The translations under genes were made by a program, and so were the position numbers. Source: DASUAS01 sp963756895 (GTDB taxonomy: Bacteria; Actinomycetota; Acidimicrobiia; IMCC26256; DASPTH01). From it: a stretch of DNA of 64,000 nucleotides. Where the stretch lies: NCBI GenBank assembly GCA_963756895.1, contig CAVWPI010000011.1, positions 248,001-312,000 on the forward strand. Direction: 5' to 3'. Below are positions 26,701-35,997 of the stretch, piece after piece; position 1 is the stretch's first letter, and each line of letters begins with the position of its first letter. Below the pieces are notes generated by a model that saw only the letters and a list, made by a program, of their open reading frames with translations, was not told the origin of the DNA and did not search any database.

Positions 26701-27447
26701 GTGCTGGAGATCTCTCAGCTCGACGTGTCCTACGGACCGGTCCTCGCGGTGCGGGGTATCGACCTGACCGTGGCGAGCGGCGAAGTGGTCGCGTTGATCG
26801 GGCCCAACGGTGCCGGGAAGACCTCGACCTTGCGGGCGATCTCCGGACTCGTTCCGTACGGCGGCAGCGTCACGTTCGACGGCCACGACTGCCGTGCGAA
26901 CAACATCGAGGGACTCGCACGGCTCGGGCTCATCCACGTTCCCGAAGGCCGTCATGTGTTCCCATCGCTCGACGTGCACGAGAACCTGCAGCTCGGGACC
27001 ACGGCCGCAGCCGGGCGATCGGAGGGGTTCACCATCGACGACGTGTACGACCTGTTCACTCCCCTGCAGGATCTCCGCCATCGCGACGGCTGGGCGCTCT
27101 CGGGTGGTGAGCAGCAGATGGTCGCGATCGGCCGTGCGCTCGTGGCCAAGCCGCGGATGCTGTTGCTCGACGAGCCGTCACTGGGGTTGTCGCCCAAATT
27201 CGTCGCCGTGGTCTACCGCGCCCTCGCAGAGGTGGCGGACCGGATCCCCATGCTCCTGGTCGAGCAGAACACCGTGATCGCGCTCCGCCACTGCTCGCGA
27301 GCTGCGGTGATGGTCGGTGGACGGATCGTGCTCGAAGGCGCGGCAGACGAGCTCGCCGACCGCGAAGCGCTCGTGGCGTCCTACCTCGGCGAGGAGCCTG
27401 CGCTCGAGCGCGACCAGGCTCGACCGCAGGGAGGACGAGGGTCATGA
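26701..27447 (+). CDS. livF: Branched-chain-amino-acid-type ABC ATPase (LivF family)
   Basis: The 248-residue ATPase has Walker A GPNGAGKTS, Q-loop region GLIHVPEGRHVF typical of LivF, signature LSGGEQQMVAIGRAL, Walker B MLLLDEPSLGLSP, and LLVEQNTVIAL. The GTG start lies 2 bp after the stop of the LivM-LivG fusion. It pairs with the LivG half to drive import. The C-terminus is slightly extended and basic. Confidence 0.95.
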   Translation: MLEISQLDVSYGPVLAVRGIDLTVASGEVVALIGPNGAGKTSTLRAISGLVPYGGSVTFDGHDCRANNIEGLARLGLIHVPEGRHVFPSLDVHENLQLGTTAAAGRSEGFTIDDVYDLFTPLQDLRHRDGWALSGGEQQMVAIGRALVAKPRMLLLDEPSLGLSPKFVAVVYRALAEVADRIPMLLVEQNTVIALRHCSRAAVMVGGRIVLEGAADELADREALVASYLGEEPALERDQARPQGGRGS

Positions 27448-27545
27448 GGCAATCGTCGGAGTCCCGGGGTGACGGAATCCGGGCGCCGGACTGTGTTAGA
27501 GAACTGGGCGCATCGCGCTCATCGGACCGAGATTGGGGGATCACC

Positions 27546-28773
27546 GTGAGAGGGTTCACACGTATCGCAGTCGGGGTGGTGACGGTAGCTGCACTGGCCA
27601 CGCCGCTGCTCGCCACCACCGCCCGCGCCCAGACCGCTACCACGTCCTCGTCGAAGGACACGACGCTGAAGCTGATCACCGCCTTCGAGAAGGTCGGTGA
27701 GTCACCGCTCGCTCAACCGCAGTTCGACGACGGTGTCCAGATGGCGATCAAGGACCTGAAGAAGAAGGGCATCACCGTCGACTACGAGCGCATCCCCGGT
27801 TCCGGCGTGGCGGTCGCCCCGGCGGAGACGTCGTTCCTGGCGGCAGAGGCGAAGAACCCCGACGTCTGGATGGGACTCACGGCGAGCCAGCTCTTCGCCA
27901 TCTCGCCGAAGGTCGTCGCGTCGGGCATCCCGACCTTTGCGTTCGCGTCCCCCGGTGCGGGCATCCGGTCGGGTTCGCAAGGTGGTGACAACATCTTCCT
28001 GGTTCGCCCGCTCAACGATTCGACCGCGCAGAAGCTCACCGAATACGCGTGCAAGGAGCAGAAGCTCAAGAAGATCGGCATCCTCGCGGTCAACCTCCCG
28101 TTCGGCACCGACTCCACGGAGTTGGCGAAGAAGGAGGCTGCGAAGTACAAGGGATGCGAGATCGTCACGACGCAGACCAACGGGTTCTCCGACACCGACC
28201 TCACGCAGCAGGTGCTCGCGTTCAAGGACGCGGGCGTCGACGGCATCGTCGCGTTCGACTATCCGAACCCGTTCGGCGTGTTCGTCAAGCAGATGCAGGA
28301 CAACGGGCTGACCATCCCGATCCTCGGTGGTGCGAGCCTCGGCCTCGCGGTCGACAGCAAGGCGATCACCGACGCGTCGAAGCTCGTCATCATCGACGAC
28401 TGCGTCCCTGCGGTCGAGAAGTCGAAGTCGGCGAAGACCTTCGTCAAGGCGTACGAGAAGGAGTTCGGCTACACGCCCAACTACGTGTCGGGCCAGGCGT
28501 ACGACGCGGTGACGCTGGCGGCGGAAGCGGTCCAGAAGGTCGGGCACGATCCGGCCGCGATCCAGAAGGCGATCGCCGGCACGACGCAGAGCCCGGTGTG
28601 CGGGTTCAAGAACGACAAGAACAACGTGCTGGGGAGCAGTCGTGACCGTCTACAAGTACAACCCGGACGGTTCGCGCAAGCTGCTGAAGAAGTACCCGCT
28701 GGAGTACATCCCGGCGGCCGAGGTCCAGGGCGCGGTGACCACCACCGCGGCACCGACCACGGTCGCTCCGTAG
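27546..28773 (+). CDS. Periplasmic-type amino-acid-binding protein (frameshift)
   Basis: Substrate-binding protein of the adjacent importer (type I periplasmic-binding fold, LivJ/AmiC-like). A Sec signal peptide (GFTRIAVGVVTVAALATPLL) ends at ARA/QT near residue 32. The mature part contains NDSTAQKLTEYACKEQKLKK, FSDTDLTQQVLAFKDAGVDG and SGQAYDAVTLAAEAVQK. There is no lipobox cysteine, although actinobacterial binding proteins are often lipoproteins. One extra base near 28640 breaks the last 45 codons; correcting it yields VTVYKYNPDGSRKLLKKYPL and a TAG at 28771. Start GTG 27546 follows GGGGG. The gene closes the liv operon. Confidence 0.88.
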
Positions 28774-28797
28774 CTCGTCCGGCGACCACGCGACACC

Positions 28798-28831
28798 GAG
28801 GAGCCCCGGCCCGCGAGGGTCGGGGCTCCTC
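28798..28831 (+). terminator. Terminator of the importer operon
   Basis: GAGGAGCCCCG / CGGGGCTCCTC form an 11-bp stem. The inner GCCC/GGGT adds four pairs around a GCGA tetraloop. It is 25 nt past the binding-protein stop, and lies between converging genes. Confidence 0.8.
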
Positions 28832-28861
28832 GTGTCCGGATCACCGGTCACCGGTCGGCGG

Positions 28862-29731
28862 TCAGTCGGACGTCTCGGCGGCGCGCGTTCGGCGGCGTGG
28901 AGCGCCGAGGTGACGCGCTCCTGCTCGGTGCGGGCGCGTCGTTCGGCGCGTTGCGCGTCGCGTTCGGCCCGTTTGAGCTCGACGAGCTCGGCGCGCGCGT
29001 CGGCGAGCGCAGCCTCGAGGTCGGCGATGTGACGGTGCGCGGCATCCAGTCGTTCGGCCGCCTCGGCGGCGGCTTCGGTGTGCTCGCGCACTGCGTCCTC
29101 GGCCTCGTCGGCGCGCTCCCGGGCGGCTTCGAGCTCGACCCGAGCCCGGCGGGCCGCCAGCTCGTCGCGCGGCGGGGCGGCGGCGCTCGACGCGCGTGAC
29201 GTGCGGCGCGCCGTCGGCCGGTTCGGCGTGGCGGGCGGCGCGGGCGCATCGTCGTCGGCGACGAACCGGGTCGCGGGGGTGAGCTCCTGCGTGAGCCGTC
29301 CCTGCAGCAGGTCGTCGCGGAGGTGCTCGTCGAGCGACGCGGTGTCGAGGGTCGCCGCGATGGACGTGCGCGCGCTGTCGGGCCGTTCGGTCGTGCTCGC
29401 GGCGTGGTCCGTGAGCTGCTGCAGCAACGTGCGGCGCTGCCGGGTGAGGTCGCGCAGCTCGTCGCGGTCGGCGCTCGTGCCGGCCTGCAGCGCCGCGAGC
29501 TCGGTCCCGATCTCGACCAGCGCGGCGACCTCGTCGGCGTGCACGCGGGCCACCCGGTTCACCGCCGCCACCGCGACGGTGGGTCGGCGCAACGCCTTCA
29601 CCTCGGCCGCCTCGTCGGTCAGATCGGCGGCCTTGAGGTCGCGCACCAGCGCGTCGCGCGGCGGCCGTGAACTCCTTGGGTTCGGCGGCGAACAGCTCGT
29701 CGAGCCGGGCGTCGAGGTCGAAGTCAGGCAT
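28862..29731 (-). CDS. Coiled-coil protein, unknown function (two frameshifts)
   Basis: After frame correction this is a protein of about 289 residues: MPDFDLDARLDELFAAEPKE, a helical domain (DALVRDLKAADLTDEAAEVK; VAAVNRVARVHADEVAALVE), a proline/alanine-rich linker, and a long charged coiled coil (EAARERADEAEDAVREHTEA) rich in A, E and R. Breaks are near 29660 (after EFTAA) and near 28889; correcting the last gives the ending AAERAAETSD and the stop at 28862. The family looks actinobacterial, and I cannot name it. The ATG at 29731 overlaps the SDR gene stop by 8 bp, so the two are co-transcribed. Confidence 0.6.
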   Translation of the reverse strand: MPDFDLDARLDELFAAEPKEFTAAARRAGARPQGRRSDRRGGRGEGVAPTHRRGGGGEPGGPRARRRGRRAGRDRDRARGAAGRHERRPRRAARPHPAAPHVAAAAHGPRREHDRTARQRAHVHRGDPRHRVARRAPPRRPAAGTAHAGAHPRDPVRRRRRCARAARHAEPADGAPHVTRVERRRPAARRAGGPPGSGRARSRPGARRRGRGRSARAHRSRRRGGRTTGCRAPSHRRPRGCARRRARRARRAQTGRTRRATRRTTRPHRAGARHLGAPRRRTRAAETSD

Positions 29732-30548
29732 CCGACTCGGCGTGCAGCCACGCCTCGCGCTCGAGGAGGTACGCGTCGAGGTCGTCGCCCTCGCGGCGCA
29801 GCTCGTCGCGGACCTCGTCGGCGGTGAGCACGAGGAACGCGCGCGACTCGACCGCGTCGGCCACACGGGTGCCGGCCACGTGCGGCCTCGACGATCGGGA
29901 AGGTGCGGTCCGCGGAGCGGGAGCTGCTCGCCGACCGGGCGCATGTGCTCCACGATGTTCGTCATCACGCCGGCCGGGGCGAGGCACGAGACGCCGATGC
30001 CGTACGGACGGAGATACACGAAGAGCTGCTTCGACAGCATCATCACCGCCGCCTTGCTCGCCGCGTAGGGCGTGCGGTCGTACGAGTAGACGATGATGCC
30101 GTTCGTCGACGCGGTGTTGACGACGTGGCCGTGGCCCTGCTCGATCAGCATCGGCAGGAACACCTCGTTGCTGCGCACGATGCCGAGCAGGTTCACGTCG
30201 AGCAGGCGTGACCACTCCTCGGCGGGGATCTGCTCGGGACGTCCGCCGACCATCGTGCCGACGTTGTTCACCACCACGTCGACCCGGCCGAAATCGTCGA
30301 GGCACCGCGTCCGGGCGGCGACGAAGTCGTCGAGCGTCGGTGACGTCGAGGTGCTGCCAGACCGCGGCACCACCCTCGGCGGCGATCTCGCCGGCCACGG
30401 TTTCGGCACGCGCGTCGTCGACGTCGGTGACGAGCACCTGCGCGCCACGGCGGGCGAACTCGGTCGCGATCGCCCGTCCGATGCCGCTGCCGCCGCCGGT
30501 GACGACGGCGGCGGCGCCCTGGAGCTCGAAGGGTGCCAGCTCGGTCAT
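29724..30548 (-). CDS. Short-chain dehydrogenase/reductase (three frameshifts)
   Basis: A classical SDR of about 274 residues. The cofactor motif is TGGGSGIGRAIATEFA (T-G-x3-G-x-G). The chain goes on with VLVTDVDDA, whose aspartate favours NAD(H), then VVNNVGTMVG, the catalytic serine in NTASTNG, and Y-x3-K in TPYAASKAAVMML. Three single extra bases (near 30327, 29917 and 29885) shift the frame and together restore the original phase, so the C-terminus (ADEVRDELRREGDDLDAYL) is again in frame. The substrate is unknown. The operon with the coiled-coil gene gives no further clue. Confidence 0.85.
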   Translation of the reverse strand: MTELAPFELQGAAAVVTGGGSGIGRAIATEFARRGAQVLVTDVDDARAETVAGEIAAEGGAAVWQHLDVTDARRLRRRPDAVPRRFRPGRRGGEQRRHDGRRTSRADPRRGVVTPARREPARHRAQQRGVPADADRAGPRPRRQHRVDERHHRLLVRPHALRGEQGGGDDAVEAALRVSPSVRHRRLVPRPGRRDDEHRGAHAPGRRAAPAPRTAPSRSSRPHVAGTRVADAVESRAFLVLTADEVRDELRREGDDLDAYLLEREAWLHAESDA

Positions 30549-30638
30549 GGTCGGACCGTACCGCCTCGATCGAAATGGTCGGCGGCTGCGTCGCGGCGCG
30601 CGGCTCTCGCGGAACCCCCGCCGCCTAACATCGCCCCG

Positions 30639-30806
30639 ATGGGCCGGTTGCGCTACGGGGCGCGCCTCGGGGGCGAATTCGTCGCCTATTCGGTGGTGAA
30701 CCGGGCGTGGTGGGTGGTGCCGCTGGTGCTCCTGCTCGCGGTGGTGGCGCTCGCCATCGTGGTGGGTCAGGCCGCCGCTCCCTACACCCTCTACACCCTC
30801 TTCTGA
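30639..30806 (+). CDS. Small membrane protein, DUF5989-like (55 aa)
   Basis: The 55-residue product starts MGRLRYGARLGGEFVAYSVV, has one membrane helix (WVVPLVLLLAVVALAIVVG) and ends in AAPYTLYTLF. The motif order (short amphipathic start, single helix, aromatic end) fits the DUF5989 proteins that accompany SxtJ and carbamoyltransferase genes in many bacteria. The context here agrees: the next two genes are of those two kinds. The role is unknown; it may be a scaffold or regulator of the membrane complex. Confidence 0.7.
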   Translation: MGRLRYGARLGGEFVAYSVVNRAWWVVPLVLLLAVVALAIVVGQAAAPYTLYTLF

Positions 30807-30824
30807 CGTGATCTCGTTGCTGAC

Positions 30825-32535
30825 GTGACCCCGTCCACCTGGCTCGAGATCCCCGAGGCGCCGCCGCGCCGCGCCGCACAGCCGGTGGTGGCGCCTCGCG
30901 ACGCGCCTGCTGCTGCCGCTCGCGTTCGCCGCGCTGCTCTGGTGGATCGGGTTCACGATCGGCGCGGTGTTCGTCGCCGTGGCCGTCGTGGTGCTCACGA
31001 CCATCGGGATCGTGAGCCCGTCGCTCTCCGCACGCATCGAGCACCTGATGGGGCGGTTCGGGTACTGGGTCGGGCGTCTGATCGGGCTGGTGCTGCTCAC
31101 CATCGTCAACCTCTTCGTGTTCACGCCGGTCGCGTTCCTGATGTGGCTCTTCCGTTACGACGCGCTCGCGCCCGGAGTGCGACGCGACGCGTCGTCCTTC
31201 TGGCACGGGCACACGGGCCGCGCGATGCCGAAGCGCCAGTTCGCCGACGAGCGCGCGCTGTTCGCGCCGGTGGGGTCGACCCACGCACCGCGTCGACCGG
31301 TGCTGCGCATCGCGACCGTCGTCGGTGTCGTCGCGTTGATCCTGCTCGCCGACCTCGGCGCCGGCTGGGTCTACGACGAGGTGAGCAACGAGACGCACGG
31401 CACCGCGGCTGTCGCCGACGACACCTTCGACCCGCCCAACGAGCCCGCGCTCCGCGACAGCCCGTGGGCGGCCGAGGTGCTGGCCGAGCAGGCCAGCATC
31501 CCGAGCGTGGCCGATCCGTATCTCGGCTACCGGCTGGGGGACAAGGCGAGCACCTACACCAACGTGGCCGACGGTGTGCGCGCCAGCTACCAGTCGACGG
31601 CACCGGGCAAGAAGGTGTCGGTGTGGTTCTTCGGTGCGTCGGCGCTCTTCGGCGACGGCCAGCGCGACGATCACACCATCCCGTCGGAGTTCGCCCGCCT
31701 GGCCGAGACCGATGGCATCCCGGTGGAGGTGCGCAACTACGGCCGGCCCGGCGTCGCCATGTGGCAGGAGCTCGAGCTGTTCCAACAGTTGGTGGCGTCG
31801 GGGCAGAAGCCCGACCTGGTGGTCTTCTACGACGGGTTCAACGACCTCGCGTGGCAGATGAACCTCGTCCTCAGTCCGGAGCCGACCAACGTGTACGACC
31901 GGTCGGCGGGTCAACAGACGCAACGCCGGTGCGAACGGTGTCGACGCCACCGGCGACTCCGTGAGCTCGACGTCGTCGTCCGGTTCGGGGACCTCGTTCT
32001 CCGACGTGGCCGACGCGTACTGGGACCAGAGCGCATCGCACCACGTGTACGACGCGCTGCACGACCTCTTCGGCGGATCCGACGAGCAGAAGGTGGAGTT
32101 CGCGAAGGGTGTCGACCAGACCCTGCCCGCGCAGACCCCCGAGCAGATCTCGCAGGCCGCGAGCAACGCGATCTCGATCCAGTCGCGTGCGGCAACGCTC
32201 GCCACCGCGGTCGCGGGCTCGGTCGGTGCCGATGCGTCCTTCTTCTGGCAGCCGTCGGTCTTCACGAAGAAGCTGCTGCCCGACGAGCAGCGTTACCTCG
32301 CCCTCGACAGCTACGAACCGGCGCGGTGGGAGCCGGCGATCGCAGCAGGCGCGTGAGCGGCTGCCGAACACGCCGTTCGTCGACCTCGGTGACTCGCTCG
32401 ACTCGGCGACGCACTCCCGTGCTCTGGGACTTCGTGCACACGAACGAGGAGGGTGCACGTCTCGCCGCCGCCGCGATCTACGCGAACCTCCTGCCGCAGC
32501 TGCGCGCGCGAGCCGAGGCGGTGGCGAGCCCGTGA
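30825..32535 (+). CDS. SxtJ-like membrane domain fused to SGNH hydrolase domain (four frameshifts)
   Basis: The N-terminal 130 residues resemble SxtJ: two helices (ATRLLLPLAFAALLWWIGFT; GRLIGLVLLTIVNLFVFTPV) then FLMWLFRYD and a conserved SFWHGH. A further helix (ATVVGVVALILLADLGAGWV) leads to an extracytoplasmic SGNH/GDSL-type hydrolase domain. Its blocks are FFGASALFGDG (block I; the motif serine is S of GAS), VRNYGRPGVA (block II), VVFYDGFND (block III, with N and D), and WDFVHTNEEG (block V, D-x2-H). A Ser/Gly-rich insertion (SVSSTSSSGSGTS) lies in between. Single extra bases near 30890, 31918, 32350 and 32412 divide it. Its stop overlaps the carbamoyltransferase start (GTGA). Confidence 0.7.
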
Positions 32536-34373
32536 AGATCCTCGGGATCAGCGCCTTCTACCACGACTCCGCGGCTGCGCTGGTGGTCGACGGCGAACTG
32601 GTCGCGGCAGCACAGGAAGAGCGCTTCACTCGCAAGAAGCACGATGCCGCATTTCCCGAGCGGTCCATCGCCTACTGCCTGCAACGCGGCGAGGTCGGGC
32701 GGGGCGGGGTCGACGCCGTCGTCTACTACGACAAGCCCATCACCACGTTCGTCCGCCTGCTGAAGACCTACCTGCGGGTCGGTCCCAAGGGCATCCGCTC
32801 GTTCTCGGCGGCCATGCCCACGTGGACGCGCGAGAAGTTGTGGATCCCCTACGAGATCGAGCGCGGTCTCGAGCGCATCGGCACGAAGATGCCGAAGGAC
32901 CTCTGGTTCACCGAGCACCACGAGAGCCATGCGGCCAGCGCGTTCTTCCCGTCGCCGTTCGAGAGCGCGGCGATCCTCACGTTCGACGGCGTCGGCGAGT
33001 GGGCGACCAGCAGCATCGGCGTCGGGCGCGGCAACCGCATCGATCTCCAGCGCCAGCTCAACTTCCCCAACTCGCTCGGTCTCCTCTACTCGGCGTTCAC
33101 CTACTTCTGCGGCTTCCGGGTGAACTCGGGCGAGTACAAGCTCATGGGCCTCGCGCCGTACGGGAAGCCGATCTACGCCGACACGATCCGCGAGCACCTC
33201 CTCGACCTACGGCCCGACGGTTCGTTCCGCATGGAGATGAAGTACTTCAACTACCTCTCCGGCCTCACCATGACGAACCGCCGCTTCGCCGACCTGTTCG
33301 GCGGCCCGGCCCGCAAGCCGGAGTCGGAGATCACGCAGCGCGAGCTCGACCTCGCGGCGTCGATCCAGGCCGTCACCGAGGACGTCGTGCTCACGATGGC
33401 ACGCGCCGCCGCCAAGTCGACGGGCGAGCGCAACGCGTGTCTGGCCGGTGGTGTCGCGCTCAACTGCGTCGCCAACGGCGTGCTGCTGCGGGAGGGTCCG
33501 TTCGAGAACATCTGGATCCAACCGGCCGCGGGCGACGCCGGCGGCGCGGTGGGCGCGGCGCTCTACGGGTGGCACCAGATCCTCGACAACCCGCGTGACG
33601 CCGACGACGTCCACGACCGGATGCAGGGCGCCTACCTCGGACCCCGCTTCGGCTCCGACGAGGTCGCCGCGTGGCTCAATGTCCGCGGTTACCCCTACGA
33701 GCGGCTCAGCGGCGCGGCCCGCGCCGAGCGCATCGCCGGCGCGATCGCCGACGGCGAAGTGGTCGGCCTGCTGCAGGGACGCATGGAGTTCGGGCCGCGT
33801 GCGCTCGGTCACCGCTCGATCGTCGGCGACGCGCGGTCGCCCGCGATGCAGTCGATCATGAACCTGAAGATCAAGTACCGGGAATCGTTCCGACCGTTCG
33901 CGCCGGCGGTGCTCGACGACCAGGCGAGCAAGTACTTCGACATCGAACCCGGCATCGAATCGCCCTACATGCTGCTCGTCGCCGACGTGCGCCCGGAGCT
34001 GCGGGTCGACGACGATCGCGATCACGAACGGGGTGCCGACCTCCGCACCTGGGTCAACGAGGTGCGTTCCCGCATCCCGGCGGTCACGCACGTCGACTAC
34101 TCGGCGCGGCTCCAGACCGTGGCGCGCGACACCAGTCCCGAGTTCCACGCCATCATCGAGGCCTTCGACCGTCTCACCGGTTGTCCGGTCGTGATCAACA
34201 CGTCGTTCAACGTGCGCGGCGAGCCGATCGTGTGCACGCCCGAGGACGCCTACCGGTGCTTCATGCGCACCGAGATGGACACGCTGGTGCTCGAGGACTG
34301 CATCCTGCGCAAGCGCGACCAGCCCGAGTTCGCCGACACCGGCGACTGGGAAGTCGACTTCATCCTGGACTGA
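32532..34373 (+). CDS. O-carbamoyltransferase, NodU/CmcH/TobZ family
   Basis: An intact 613-residue enzyme. The N-terminal Kae1-like domain has GISAFYHDSAAALV near residue 5, the metal motif EHHESHAASAFF near residue 137, and LAGGVALNCVANG near residue 303. The C-terminal YrdC-like domain has RMEFGPRALGHRSI and INTSFNVRGEPIV. The family makes carbamoyl-adenylate from carbamoyl phosphate and ATP, and passes the carbamoyl group to a hydroxyl of a sugar or natural product. The acceptor is unknown. Coupling to a SxtJ-SGNH protein and a DUF5989 peptide suggests that the product is an envelope glycan or lipid, not a secreted antibiotic. Start GTG 32532. Confidence 0.92.
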   Translation: MKILGISAFYHDSAAALVVDGELVAAAQEERFTRKKHDAAFPERSIAYCLQRGEVGRGGVDAVVYYDKPITTFVRLLKTYLRVGPKGIRSFSAAMPTWTREKLWIPYEIERGLERIGTKMPKDLWFTEHHESHAASAFFPSPFESAAILTFDGVGEWATSSIGVGRGNRIDLQRQLNFPNSLGLLYSAFTYFCGFRVNSGEYKLMGLAPYGKPIYADTIREHLLDLRPDGSFRMEMKYFNYLSGLTMTNRRFADLFGGPARKPESEITQRELDLAASIQAVTEDVVLTMARAAAKSTGERNACLAGGVALNCVANGVLLREGPFENIWIQPAAGDAGGAVGAALYGWHQILDNPRDADDVHDRMQGAYLGPRFGSDEVAAWLNVRGYPYERLSGAARAERIAGAIADGEVVGLLQGRMEFGPRALGHRSIVGDARSPAMQSIMNLKIKYRESFRPFAPAVLDDQASKYFDIEPGIESPYMLLVADVRPELRVDDDRDHERGADLRTWVNEVRSRIPAVTHVDYSARLQTVARDTSPEFHAIIEAFDRLTGCPVVINTSFNVRGEPIVCTPEDAYRCFMRTEMDTLVLEDCILRKRDQPEFADTGDWEVDFILD

Positions 34374-35997
34374 GGCAGGTCGGCGTCGCCGAGGAAGAGG
34401 GTGTACTTCTCGACCCGGCCCGCGTCCTCGAAGCACGGGAGGTCGCGGGTGGCGGCGACGCTGGGATCCTCGACCGGCAGCACCACGAGTCGGACCTTCT
34501 CGTCGCCGAGGACGCGGTCGGGCCCGTAGGCGAAGCCGAGATCGGGCGACACACGGGTGGTGATGCCATCGCGTTCGAGCTGCGCAGCGATGCCGGCGCC
34601 GACCCACGCCGATCCGGCGGTGGGGGCGCCGCGGATCTCGACCACGCCGTCACCGCGCGGGCAGCGCGTCGCGCACCTTGGCGACGAGGCCCTTCACCTG
34701 ACGGGACCCGATCGGATCGGGGTTCCCCGCGGTGGCCGCGTCGACGGTGTTCACGATGGTCACGACGACGAGACCGACCGCGACGACACCGAGCGCGACC
34801 TGGCCGATCCGGGGATCCGACGCGCCACGCGTCTGCCACCAGCGGACGACCGACCACGCGATCGCGAGCCACGTGAGCATGCCCACCGCCCACGTCCATG
34901 TGACGAGGTACGGGAAGATGTCGCCGACGATGCGGCTCACCGACAGGACCGCGACCACGATCGTGAGCGCGAGGAGCACGTCGAGGCGGAACGCATCCTT
35001 CGCTCGGCGCCAGGTGAGCACGCCCGCGCCGACGAGCACGAGCGCCCACACCGCGATCGGATGTCGAACCGCTCAGGTCGAGTCCACCGCTGTAGATGTT
35101 GAGGTCGACGTGACCGCGCACCCAGTCGGGCCACACGCTCAGTTGGGACGCCACCACGTGCCACGCGTCGCCGTAGCTGTGCTCGCGCCCGTGCTCGCGG
35201 AAGAAGCGGAGCAACGTGCCGAGGTTGCCGGGTTCGTCACGCACCTGCTGCACTATGACGGGGAGCCACAGGACCGCGCGCGACCCCGGCAGTGACCACG
35301 ACCATGCGCAGCCACGACCGCACGGGTTCGGCGTGGTGGCCGTCGGTGCGTCGTCGCCACACGGTGATCGCCGCGCCCATGATCCCGGCGAGCCAGCAGT
35401 GCTGCGGCGACGAGTCCGTAGCCCACGTGGGTCTGCACCAGGAACGACGCCACCGCGACGCCGACCGGCAGTGCCCACGCCTCGGCGCACGCCATCGACC
35501 AGGCCACCAGCACGAGGAGCACGAACGGCAGCACGGTGATGACCGGGTTCCACACGTCGCGGAAGAACTGCGCGCCCTCGGCTGCGCTCAGAGAGCCCCA
35601 CCAGGAAGAGGGTGAGGAGGACGAGCGGGAGGCTGCCGCGCTTCCGGGCGACGAACGCGATGCCGACGACGACCACCGCGTTGAGCGTGAGCGCGGCGAT
35701 GGCGAGGCTCGCGCCGGTGCTGCCGGTGATCCGGTAGGGCAGCCAGAGGAGGTAGTAGAGGATCGGGCCCGGGTGGAACCAGCTGAAGCGGGAGTAGGGC
35801 CCGAGGAGCACCGGGTGGTGACCGATGTCGCGGATCTGCAGCTCGATCCAGGCCTGGTCGGCCGACGGGCGGTAGTCGCCGCCCACCCGCACTGCAGCGC
35901 GACGGCGGAGACCACGAGCGGGACGACGGCCGAGCGCGATGGCGCACGGCACCGCCCATCGACTCGAGGCCGCACGCCTCCAGAGCGTGCTGGTCAT
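34360..35997 (-). CDS. Polytopic membrane protein, GT-C-like (several frameshifts)
   Basis: Pieces in all three frames add up to one protein of about 540 residues. It has an N-terminal helix (AVVPLVVSAVAL), a loop GGDYRPSADQAWIELQIRDI, the phrase YSRFSWFHPGPILYYLLW, then about ten more helices (for example VVAVLSVSRIVGDIFPYLVT) and a C-terminal soluble tail (VVEIRGAPTAGSAWVGAGIA). The acidic first loop before a multi-helix body recalls GT-C glycosyltransferases, but the usual D-D/E pair is not clear, so the label is tentative. Breaks occur near 35940, 35900, 35590, 35390, 35290, 35060 and 34665. The ATG overlaps the glnE stop (ATGA). It converges on the carbamoyltransferase, overlapping it by 14 bp. 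Confidence 0.55.
   Translation of the reverse strand: MTSTLWRRAASSRWAVPCAIALGRRPARGLRRRAAVRVGGDYRPSADQAWIELQIRDIGHHPVLLGPYSRFSWFHPGPILYYLLWLPYRITGSTGASLAIAALTLNAVVVVGIAFVARKRGSLPLVLLTLFLVGLSERSRGRAVLPRRVEPGHHRAAVRAPRAGGLVDGVRRGVGTAGRRRGGVVPGADPRGLRTRRRSTAGSPGSWARRSPCGDDAPTATTPNPCGRGCAWSWSLPGSRAVLWLPVIVQQVRDEPGNLGTLLRFFREHGREHSYGDAWHVVASQLSVWPDWVRGHVDLNIYSGGLDLSGSTSDRGVGARARRRGRAHLAPSEGCVPPRRAPRAHDRGRGPVGEPHRRRHLPVPRHMDVGGGHAHVARDRVVGRPLVADAWRVGSPDRPGRARCRRGRSRRRDHREHRRRGHRGEPRSDRVPSGEGPRRQGARRAARAVTAWSRSAAPPPPDRRGSAPASLRSSNAMASPPVCRPISASPTGPTASSATRRSDSWCCRSRIPASPPPATSRASRTRAGSRSTPSSSATPTCLSPG

Noticed and set aside
30825..32535. Programmed ribosomal frameshifting in the SxtJ-SGNH gene
   Set aside because: There are four shifts with no slippery heptamer or shared downstream structure, and similar breaks occur in many unrelated genes of the window. 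Sequencing error is simpler.
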